Origin: Membranipora membranacea
Lineage: Eukaryota; Bryozoa; Gymnolaemata; Cheilostomatida; Membraniporidae
Assembly (NCBI GenBank): GCA_914767715.1
Contig: OU612067.1
Coordinates: 25,456,162-25,520,161, forward strand
DNA length: 64,000 nucleotides
Reading direction: 5' to 3'
The translations under genes and the position numbers were made by a program. Positions 42,501 through 53,900 of this stretch are shown here, in pieces (position 1 is the first letter of the stretch; each line of letters starts with the position of its first letter). The notes beneath the pieces were generated by a model. The model was not told where the DNA came from, did not search any database, and saw only the letters and a list, made by a program, of their open reading frames with translations.

Positions 42501-45281
42501 TATCTGTGATATTCACAAGAGTTCCCTCAGAACTGACCGGGGAAAGAGAATAGATATCTTCCTCGACTACAATAATAAAAAGAGGAAACAACTGTTTCAA
42601 TCTATGAATGGTATCAAATATCAATACAGGCTATTTATGAAGAAGACAGGTCTAAAGCATCTAGTTTTAATCTCTGAATTGAATAAGAGGCATCACACAA
42701 AAATGTGGTACAAGGGAACAATTTTCGGTACCTGCCTAAATGAAACAATATACTAAGTCGACCTTCTTACTTGAAGGATCAAAAAGAGGTTTTTGTCTAG
42801 TATAAAGAATATTTTTTATAAAAACAATTAAATGCTTTCATCCCTCATAACTTGATTTCTAAGACAGTTAAAAAATGTATTTATCATACCCCTCAGGTTT
42901 GGCTTCTGAAATCATCCATATTGATTCTGTACATATGTTCATAAAATTATGAAATGTATAATTATAATTTACCCTTGTGCGAAAAACTTTGAGGTAGATC
43001 TGCGTTCCTAACTTATCAACTTCCTATAAATTGAGCAAAACGGCCTTGGTAGTTGCCAGGAAATAAGAAAGAGGTTACAACTTATTGATGTTTTGTGATT
43101 ATTACACGAAGCAGGTTGACAATCTCAATTACTGCATTTTCAAAGTTGGGGAATTAGTGTGGCGTAGCTGTATCGATGAGTTAGTTGGTTGTATGATTAT
43201 AAAGAAACAGTTTTTTGTTGTGATATATGAAATACAGTAACCAAGATGAATTTTACAGTGATTCTATATCAATGATCTGGTAACAACTCTAAAAAACCAG
43301 TATCATTCATATGCAGAGGCCTAAGTTGCTCTCTAGGCTTTGGCGGCCGGGCCCATTGAGGAGGCTAACAGAGCTGTAAAACTCTAAACTGTTTGTGCAC
43401 AGGGCGTTTCACGCCTTTGAAATGCCACGTGCAACAAGGTATCGGTAAAACTCAGGTATTGGATCCTCCCGGGTTGAGAGCCCTGATTTAATAAGAGGCA
43501 TCACACGATAATATGGTGCATGAGAAAAATTTTGGGTAGCTGCCTAAATAGTTAATAATATGCTAAGTGGACCTCCTAACTTGAAAGATCAGAAAGAGGT
43601 TCTGATCTAGTATAAAGTATTTCGAAAAAGATCGAAAATTAAATGCTTTCATCCCTCACAATTTGATTTGTAAGGCAGCTACCAAATGTATTTATCATAC
43701 CCCTCAGGTTTGGCTTCTGAAATCATCCATATTGATCTTCAGTACATAGGATCACAAAATTATGAAATGCATAATTTTCTACCAAGATAGATCAGCATTA
43801 AACGTTACCCTTGTGAAAAAACCCTGAGGTGGTTCTGAGTCCCTAAGTTATTGGCTTCATGTAGATTGAATAGACTAGCCTCTGTGTAGCTGCCAAGAAA
43901 TATGGCAGAGGTGACAACCTATTGATGCTTTGTGATTATTACACTAAGCAGGTTTGGCAATCTTGATTACTACATTGTCATCTGACCACTTGATAAAACT
44001 CGGCAAGATAACACAAAATAAATTGTAAGTAAAACATTGGCTATGTGATAAGCATTTTCAACTGAAATACAGTAAATTAAAATAGCTCGGCTTTGAGAGT
44101 CTGTACTTACTGCTATAGTAAAGTTGGAATTCACCATACATTGAATCTGATTGTTTGACTGCTATAGTGATCTGCTGAATTCCAGTAATAATCGCATCTA
44201 TAGCACGCAATTTACTGTCTGTAGGAACATCCTTGTTGAAATGAACATTGCCACAGCCAACTTTAGCTGCTATGGGTGATGTTGAATTGCCATTGCATAT
44301 TAGAAAAGGAGATTCATCACAAACATCGGTTGATGACGGAGTGGCAGGCTGATACACTAAGTTCAACCAGAATCTATTTGGTAGAGAACTTATTACAATT
44401 ATCGTGTTTCCTTCTGTATTAGTGAAATCTTCTGAGTAGCCCGGGCTAAGAATTATTCCTGAAGAGCTGGTTGGAGAGTAATCAATATTCAAAGTGTCCT
44501 CTTCTTTCATAGTTAGATTGCCTATGAATGAAGAATAATATAGGTCTCAAACCATAACAGACCAGCACCAAGTGCTCCAACCTTGCTTGGGTTTCATTAC
44601 CAGCCAATTTTAATCTCCTACAAACCACATTTTATGGGAATGTGGTGGTTGATGATAAAATGCTGTTAGTGCTACCATATACCCAGTCAAAGTTAATTAA
44701 CATTTACTTCAAACTAAGTGCTGGTGCAACAGATTTAAGACCCATATTAATCTCAATTATTATGTGCTTAGGTGATTAAATTGATCAAAAACGAAAGAAA
44801 TGAAAAACTTTGTTGTTCTAACCAATATGTCATCATAAGAGCAGCTCCTCCAGATGTAGCCTGTCTTGACAATTGGTTGTCGAGACAGATAACTCCAGAT
44901 TCAGACCAAACTTCAGAAAATCAGCTATGGATGATAATCTTTATTCAGGGGGGGGTCTTTCAATAAGAAACCGCCAAAATCACAATTTGATCGCACACTC
45001 CCTGAGTGAGTGATACCTGCTAGGCTCTCGCTTTCAGATCGCTCACTCACTTGATGGAACTATATACATTCTGAGTGAACGATTTGAGAGCGATTTTGTC
45101 TAATTGAAACACCAAGTGAGTGATAATTTTGGAGCGATGTGATAGTGATAACTTGCTTTAGTAAAGGATCGCTCTTTCTAATTGAAAGACCCCCCTGGAT
45201 AACCTAGAAACTCAAATAAAAACACTTACCGTTGACCGGGTAGAAAATAGCAACAGCTATTAGGAGCAGCCTCATCATCAT
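39558..45281 (-). CDS. CUB-CUB-sushi transmembrane receptor B
   Basis: Eight exons join in frame to 576 residues: 45281-45230, 44521-44111, 42566-42129, 41460-41245, 40874-40691, 40497-40400, 40228-40039 and 39699-39558. Order: signal peptide (MMMRLLLIAVAIFYPV), CUB-like domain with FWLNLVYQP, second CUB with FNGHIGLYGCGG, one sushi module (CSDIPYATIT to TDRPNCSAP), a short stalk, a transmembrane helix after GSAGGGALL, and a tail of about 165 residues. Tail tyrosines sit in NYASV, VYDSP, LYSNR and VYSDI; YSN resembles a Grb2-type SH2 site. None is a canonical ITIM because the -2 residue is wrong. The last exon differs from receptor A at only about three residues, while the CUB domains share roughly half. 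Role inferred: cell-surface recognition and signalling. Confidence 0.85.
42655..43980. repeat. Direct repeat of about 490 bases in receptor B intron
   Basis: The segments 42655-43150 and 43487-43980 align along their length in the same orientation, sharing AATAAGAGGCATCACAC, CCCCTCAGGTTTGGCTTCTG and GTGATTATTACAC blocks. The spacing is about 830 bases. Between them lies an unusual GC-richer stretch (about 43310-43480). No coding function is seen; this is a local tandem duplication within the intron separating the two CUB exons. Confidence 0.75.
44946..45196. mobile_element. MITE, family 1, copy 2
   Basis: It has the same GGGTCTTTCAAT...ATTGAAAGACCC termini as the element at 4658, and the same interior blocks (GCTCTCGCTTYCAGATCGCTCA, AACTATATACATTCTGAGTGA). 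It lacks the long palindromic left half and so is about 35 bases shorter. It lies in the first intron of receptor B; copy 1 lies outside, upstream of the decayed receptor. Confidence 0.8.
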
Positions 45282-47950
45282 GCTGGTTTCTCTTTTCCTT
45301 ACCTCAACCTTCTAGACTGTCTAAAATCCATACATTTGATAACCAATGTGTTGCATTTGAGTATAACGGCTTTTAAGAAAGATAAATCAGATTATCTGTT
45401 TAATCAACATCTCTGTTGCCTTCAATGTATTGCTGCACTAGGAAGGGTAGCAAGGTGCGACCCTTTGTTCTCAATCTTGTTCTTGATACCTAAAGTAAAC
45501 GACACAAGTAGCAATTGTGAATCTCTGCGATCTGATTAATAATAATAAAAAGCTAATGAGAAAACAACTTCTAATTTCTTACATCGTGAATAAAAATTAA
45601 GCCTAGAACAAGTTTGCTCCTACTGTGGTGGAGGAGGGATATTGCAAAGGTCGGGTATGGAGGCGCAGCAATACCAGAATTTTGCAATATCCCTCCGCCA
45701 CTACAGACAGGGCAAACTTGTTCTAAGCTAAGCTACATACAATTCTACATACAATACATACAATTCTTTACCGTTACATTTGAGATCTAAAGAGAGGTCC
45801 AGTTCATTCAAAACTTTACTTTTCAACCATATTTATTATCGAGTTGATCAACATCATTGATGATATTATTTCCCTTCTGTTTCTCTTTTTTTGTTTTAAA
45901 AAAAATTGTTTTCTGGCACTGAGTGCAAAACATTTCGAATGAGATGACTTTGGATGCCAATAAAAAGTATATATATATATATATGGTGAGAAAAGTCTGC
46001 TTTTCATGCTCCCTTGAATTGGAGGTATACCAAGTTATGCATCGTGGGGCTTCATAAATCTTCTTGTACTGTTTGATGCAGCTGAGAAATTTGAAATGGT
46101 TTTATACAGAAGCAGGTCCATAAAGATGATAATTTACACCCTTTAAAGACTTAAAATAGAAACACTTCATTATATAAGTGGAATGTAGCCTTGCATACTC
46201 ATGTGTATTCCAATTGATGCATCTCAGTTAAAAATAAAACTTTGGCTCACTCACCATGAACTGAGCACTTTGCACACAATACTGCAATGTAGCTATAGTT
46301 GTGCTGTCAGGGTTATTCTCCAAAGTAGCAGCAGGCTCATGCGAAACAGAGAAGGTGTGCTTGGAGACTGTAAGAGTAAGCGCTGAATAATAAACACAGC
46401 TACTATGTTCCGCGGCTCGGCTAGATAGCATCTACTTCCCTGTAGCTTACGAGTTTCTGACTCAGTATTAAACGCAATGTAAGCAAAACACTGAGTGATG
46501 AAGAAAAGGCTTTTGAGACTTTATTTGCTGTTATGAAAAAGAATAGCTCAGCAAATAACTTAGTGAATTAATGTGAAGTGAACCAGATATGTTTGAATAG
46601 CTTATGTGATTGAATGTATTGCGCAGCACTGTGATTTGATCGAGTGAAGCCTCATGAGTAAAAAAGGCTAAAAGGAAGCTACAAATTGCTTCTTGTTTCA
46701 ATCCGTCAACAACCTCTCTAACACATATTACATATGCCATGCTGTAGCCTACAGACCTGTTAACATAGAAAATGTGTCAAGGGTGTGTTAATAGGTCCTG
46801 AAGTCCCCGAGGTCGGCATTTTAATTTACTTCAAGTTTCTACAGAGACCTATCAGACGGACATCAATCAAATATCCGATTTGTTGACTTGTAGGGTTAAA
46901 AATTATGTTCTCTGACACCACTTACTGTCAACTTTATAAAATACCCTGTAGCTGGGCCGTTGTTAGTTATCCACTGTCACTCTTTGCACAGGAATGCCGG
47001 AGTTGCCTTGCACGTGCCCACTCATTGTTTGCCGGTGCTTCTTAGGCTAGGCCTTTGTATGATCAGGGAGCTATGTCTCAAACTCCCTGGTTTGATAATC
47101 ATATAGCAGACTTTATGTTAAAATTTGTCATCTCCGATAACTAGGATGAAATGATGCAGTTTTCAATTGTGGGAATGTGAAATGCAGCATTGGCCTGTAA
47201 GAATAAGAGAGATTAGGATGTGTTCTTACAAGTTTAAAATGAAAGACCTGTTCCCCTTGAGCGATAAACATTCGTAAAAGAGACCTGACTGGACATCAAT
47301 CACAAGTACCACCAGCGGTTAAAAACTCCTCGCTAAGGTGTTGGTCAATTATTATTATACATAATAAAGAGTTGATGAGAGTTGGTTAAAGTTATATAGT
47401 TTATAGTATATTTGAAAACTAGAATTTTTCCGTTGCCGTGAACTTAAAATCAGAGGCAAAAATAAGAATCAAAGCAAGCATCAAACTAGAGTCCATATAA
47501 TATAAGATATAATGTGTCATCACTAAGATCTACAATCCAAAGGTAAAATTAAACAATGAGTATTTCCTTAGTCTAAAATAGTTTCAAATGCAACAGACAA
47601 ATAAAATCATTCATTAATATCAACACGATACAGACAACTCAACAAATCCATAGAAATAAAACAAATGCATTATATATTTTAATAAAATTGGTATTTTATA
47701 ATATCTAATCTCTATAATGAGGATGGGATGTAATTCTGTGCATAGAAAATTACAGTTATTTTAAAATCAAAATAGGAAGGAAGAAAATTCAAAACACAAT
47801 ATCACATAACGCATGATACTCAACAGGCCCCATTGACTTCGCAGTCATCAGCGCATCACATTCCAAGGTCAATATAAAAAAAATAGAATATCAAAAGATT
47901 GTCAAAAATGTATCAAGAACTCCCAGAAATAACTAATTGTCTACCAATGT
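45282..47950. other. Intergenic between plectin-repeat gene B and receptor B
   Basis: No supported gene. It contains a hairpin element (45604-45725), an AT dinucleotide run near 45968-45984, and from about 46421 the start of the duplicated block. The last part holds the likely 3' UTR of the plectin-repeat gene. Confidence 0.5.
45604..45725. mobile_element. Compact hairpin MITE
   Basis: Arms of about 45 bases (45604-45648 and 45681-45725) are inverted copies with a few mismatches: they begin TAGAACAAGTTTGC and contain GAGGGATATTGCAAA. A loop of about 32 bases separates them. No target duplication is certain, though TAAGC-like bases lie on both sides. Confidence 0.65.
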
Positions 47951-50900
47951 CTACTTCTTCAGACTTTTCAGAGCTTTCAGTGGATTGAGAAGTTTCTTTC
48001 TGATGGCATCAGTTCCTCTCTGTGCTGTTTTATTACCGATCTGGTCGAGGGATAACTCCCGAGGATTATCAGTTAGTGTTGCTTTCACAAACCCTGAAGA
48101 AAAAAACAACACTTAATCTCAATAAATGTTTAAGATTTCTCTATCTCTCTCACAACAAAGTACGCAGTATTCTGATAGTACAAACTTAAAGCTAGATACA
48201 CAGCAATGTCAATCACGTATTTTACATTTAAAGACGTTGTTGGAGCTGATTAGAGCCAAGTTCAACAAGGTTCAATGAGTGGACAACTTCAAAAATTCAT
48301 CTATCAATAATTACCTCTCTCGATGGCCTGTTCAGCTGGTATTTTCTCCAAGGTTATATTATGTATATACTCTCCTGTACTCTTGTCTATAATACCGGCA
48401 GCGACAGCCTCATGGAATAACAGCTTCTTCCTGTTTCTCTGGTCGATGACGGCGTGTACTGAGTATGTCTTCAGTACTTCCTCCTGTACTGTGCCTATAG
48501 CATAAAACAATACAGACATCTAATAGCGTCCCCACTTTTGTTCTACAAAAGTGGGGACGCTGAGAAAAGGCTAAACTTATCCACTTATGCTATTTTCAAT
48601 AAGAGATTAGGGCAAGGAGTTGACTCCTTGATTGGGCATGCAAATTGCTGAGCTATAACTGTCCGATAGTTGCGGAGCTGATCTTAGATTTTTTAAATGG
48701 AGTGCAAATTTGATTTTGTATAGGATGCAGACATGCGAACTAAGTTTCATTCAAAGTGACTGCTGATAATCGCAGAATTTGAGCCTTAGGGAGTGCATAG
48801 CTATGACATTGCAGCAAGGCTATGAGCTGGCTCTATGCTTTACCATAACTTACCCTTAGTCATCGCTATATGTAAACAAATTTCCAAAACAATAACAAAG
48901 AAGCATATACATCGCCATTTTTATGGTTAATGTTACTTCAAATAGTTTCAAAGTATTCCTCCTCCCTAATAAAGTGTGTTTGATTTGAGATCAAATAGTG
49001 ATGAGAGTACTAGCCATAGGCAAGGGTCATTTTGATCGTTTATGATATCTGCCATTAACAACCTTTTGAGTAGGCGTTTAACGATAAAATGGTGGGCGGG
49101 TGTAAACATACTGTCAGCGGCTGCAACTTCAGCAAATCCACAGTCAAGTTTATATACACAATCTTCTGAGTATCAGCCGATAATATGTTTAATTTAACAA
49201 TGTGATGTCATGCTAACCAACCATCACTCTGAGGTATCGCATCAAGCCACTGAGGATAAGTTGCTCTCAGTATTTGTGATCGCCAATTTTTCAACGAACA
49301 AAGATCCGAGGTTGCAGCAGCTCGATGTTCAGACCTTTGTCATAGACTTGCTATTTCAAATTCACTACCACTCATCAACTAGTATCAACTGATATGTACA
49401 CAGTGGCAGGAGAATTTGTTGCACAATACGCCTCTTTGCACCTTACAAGAAATTGAAGTTCTCATCAACCTCAATCGACTCACCTGTAGCTGCGTTATCA
49501 TACTCGATCTCTACAAGTTTCTGATCTACAGCATCACCTATTAGCATCTTAGTTTTAGCTTTGAGATCAGTAAACACTCCATGTACAGGATCCAGTATGT
49601 GTAGATCGGCAGCCTGATCCAAACTCAACATCTGTCCTGTCTGCGTGTTCATAGCAGCTTAAATATAGAAATAGTAGAATAGGCAAACACGAAAATCTTT
49701 AGAGCTCACGTTCCCTCAACCAGCAGCTTATCATCACGCGACATCGGCCAATCAATCATGACAAAATTTACCCAGCGGCGTTCGATTATCGCTGTGTTAG
49801 GAGATTGGGTGCATGCTTACAGTTAATCGAAGCCCCATCAAGAACTGTAGGGTGAGCCTTAGTTTTCCCAGCATTATTTGTTGCAGCAGTTAATACATAG
49901 GTGAAGATTGTCTAAATCAGATGTTACGCAAAGGTAGCTTATAAATTATCTAACTTATCTAAAAAAAAAACACCACAAAAACACTCAATGTAAACGATGA
50001 CAGCTACCACATGTTAATTGACCATGTGAATGGTTACAGTATTTAACCCACGAGGTGAAAAGAATCGGGACTGGCTCCTGAACCACTCATGAGGAAGTGA
50101 GAATTCCTTTGGCACCACAGCACAAGCAATAAACATTGCCATCAGCGTATCTGTGATGGGATTATAGCCTAGAGAGAAATCTATCACACAGTGAGTCTCA
50201 CTACACTATGAGTGGTTATCTCAATTTAAAATGCGAGATACAGCAACCCTAATTCCTGAGCCTATTTATTATGTTTACCTCTGACAGTGTATGGCATAGT
50301 CTCTCTTGTTGTTCTTATCGTCACAATACCCATAGATTTAACTTTCTCTTCTGACTTCTCAACCTTGGCTTGTCCCATCTGATAACGAAGTACAATACGG
50401 ACAAGGTAAATTCACAGGTAATTTCATTAATATCTACACTCAGGGCTAATGAAACATGCTGCTGACCGGAACCAAAATCATGACAAGGTCAAACAAAAAC
50501 CCTATAGTTTAAATAGTTAGATAAATAAATATTATGTATTGATGGTGGGCGATAAATATCAATATCTAGGAATTGCTTCCTCTTCTTTTCCGTGTGGGCA
50601 CGACTACCAATAAGGATAATCTCAAATCATAGTGGTGTTAAATCACAGGTATGGTATTAAATTATTTTTGAATCACATATGATAGCAGGGAACTTGAGCG
50701 GGGATCTTGGATAGAGTGTGGGATGGGGGTAATTTCTTATCGTTGGAGTGTGGGGGTTATGAGTAGCCATTTTGATGATAGAAGGTTAGTTAATAGTATC
50801 TATAAGAAGATGTTCTTAATCTAAACAAAATATACAACATTTATATAAGATCACAATATCAACTGGCTTACTCTTTGCTGTAAACGAAAGAATAGAATAC

Positions 50901-53900
50901 TATTTATACATCATTATCGGTTGGTTATTACAATTATATATATTCCATATTCATTCTGGAGCAGATTAAGTCAGGGACTTTGATCCAGAGTGGTGATAGC
51001 TATCTGATACTATGTCATACACTAATTAGTTTCCACTGCAGAACGTTGCACCATATTCTGATACCGCATGACACAATAAACAAATCAAAACATAATGAAA
51101 GTGACGGGACAAAGTTTTTTGTTACATGTTTAAGTTAATGTTACCAATTATCAAATTATCCTGCAGGTCATGTGACAAGATAGCCTCGATCAAGTGTGAT
51201 CCGGTTTGTTTGCCTATTGGGTTGATTCTCCTCTACACAAAAGAGCGCATCAACCCCGAATGCAGGCAAACTAGATCAGAACTGATAAAAGATCTCCTCT
51301 AGGTCTCAATGTTATGCTACATGCTCTTCAAGGATAATAAAGATCAACCCTATAACATGGGTGCCTCGTAAAGTAGCATTATGCAAAACAGAAGCATAAA
51401 TATTACACAACTACTAACCTTGATCCAGCCGTTATTCATAGCCTCCATCATACTTATATGCTGTTTGGTATCAGTGTTATAGTATACTCCCTGAGATAGA
51501 TCTAATATTCCCATATTTACAGCGTCCTGTAGCGATAGGACCTGCTCTGGCTCCTGCCCCGGATTACGTACAACTCCTACTATTACCATAGTCACTGTCT
51601 CTTCCACCTGTAAAACATAGTCAATGTTGAAGTTAAATAAATGTTGCTAGCAAAATGATGTACAAGGTGGAGGGTGGTGGTAGTAGAATATCACAAATGA
51701 CCCACAGAACACAACTACCACAAGGAAAAACTAAGTCACCTGACAGCGTATTGTGCATACAGATAAAACTAGCAACCCTGGTTTGTGAGAGCAAATCCTT
51801 GTTCATAGGTTTATACCACATCCAAGAGGAGCTTGATACCAGAAGAACTTCAGAAGTTCAATTCAGTTCAAGACAAATTCTTTTTATTTTACCAACATTT
51901 CTAACTTTGAGTCACTGTTGTAACCATACACAATACTTACCTCAGTTTCTATAATCTCCTCAGTTTCAGTTAGCTGAGTTCTGGAGTATTCTACAGAACC
52001 TCCACTACCGCTACCAGTCTCCTCCTCATCTAGGGGTGGATCCATTATATCACTGCTGTCGGGGATGTCAAAGGATGAGGTGGAGGAGGAGTGAGTCGTA
52101 ACTGAGCTCTCATACTCCATCACTTCTTCAACTAAACATAGCAAGTTATAAGTCAGTGGTAGTTATTATATTAGTCATATCAGGTTGTATTTTAACTGTG
52201 CTGTTTTGCATTGTTGTACGATGTTAGATGGGTACCACTTCACATTTGTTACACCCAAAGAGCTGCAATGATGTTAGTCAGAGCCCCTCAGCGCCCCTCC
52301 CCCCCCCCCCCCCAGTCACATATAAGGATGAGTCACAGACTGAAGCATGAGATGACATCAATGATTTTCCGGTGTTAGGTTTGCTCAACTAGATTAAAAT
52401 TAGGAATCTTTACATAATTAGATAACTCATCAAATTGACTTTTGAATATCTTTCTAATCCAATGGGATGTAAACATCAAGCCACCCAATTTAAGAGATAA
52501 ATCTTGTCAGTTTGGAATGAACAACATAGGGTGAAATCAGCATTTTAGTTCAGGTGCTGGGAGTTGCTTGAATGGTGATTACATTGTAATTGTACATTGT
52601 AATTCAAGTTGGTTAGTGCAGATATTCCCAGCTTAAAGTGATAATACATACCCCTTGTTATCTAGATTTGTTCTAACACTGATATTGCCAATGTGTGACA
52701 GCTCTTATCAATCAAACCATAAGCTATTTCCAGTTGGCAATTTGAGCTATAGAAGTATTTTTACCTGGTTTCTTTCTCTTGGTCTTAGTTCCAGTCTCAG
52801 GTGGTGTTAGTACAGCCCCTCCAGCTACAGTCAGATGTGACTCAGATACAGAGCTATACTCTGATGTCATCTGCTCAGTAACAGGATCAGATATCTCCAT
52901 GGTGAGAACATTAGTCTCTGTAGTCATCGAGTCACCAGAAGCCTGTAAAAGTGAGAACCACAGTCAGTGTTAACTCCCTCTCTCATTCACCACACCTTAG
53001 CACTTCGAATTCAAGTAATGTTTCTGTATAAAATTTGCATTTTTACTTGAACAATCTTCATGGAAACGAACTCCACTGTTTCATCAGGACATGTATGTAT
53101 TGGTGTCTGCTATCTGCTTACAACATAATCTATGTAAAGAACAATCAAGCAGCGGAGAATGAGAGAGAAACCATTTCGCTTTTTCAATGAATGATTTCAT
53201 TTTCAGACAAAATATAGAGCTCGTTCTAATTTAACGTGACACTAGTAATCTCAATATGATTAAACCAGGGAAAGCATCATTGTATTCTAACATATTCCAT
53301 TAGATGTGTCTTATGTGTTGTAAAGTTTGAACTGTTAAAAAAAAGTTGTCAAAGGGGGATTCGTCCCATTTATGTCAGGGAGACAACAACTCCAGTCAAC
53401 AACATTATCAACTGATCGCCTTGGATTCCAGCCAAAATATGGGAAGCATTGTCTGTATACATGTACTCTAGTCACAGTGTAACCGGTAATTGTTTGTATG
53501 GTGCTAGCTGCTGTGGGCTGTGAGCTGTGTGGAAAACTGCTGTGGGCTTTCAGTCTTCCACAACCCGCTAGTTTGGGACAATACTTGTTGGTGTCAAAAC
53601 AACAGCCAAGGCAATACCAGTTATACACAGAATATACAGACAAGGCTCCCAGTGTTTGGCAACTGATAAAATTACTCTTTGATATTTCCGTTGCATCCTT
53701 AAGGTTCAGTTTTGGCAAAACCATCTTATTTGGTGATGATAGAGAGATGAGAGTAGATACACCAGTGTGTGGGACCAAGACCAACCAAAAATACTGATGA
53801 GCACAGCACAGTTAGCTTATACATTGTTACAAATGTAACTACTACAATTACAAATTTCTGGGTCCTGCAATAATATTTTGATTTGGTCATTACTTAATAC

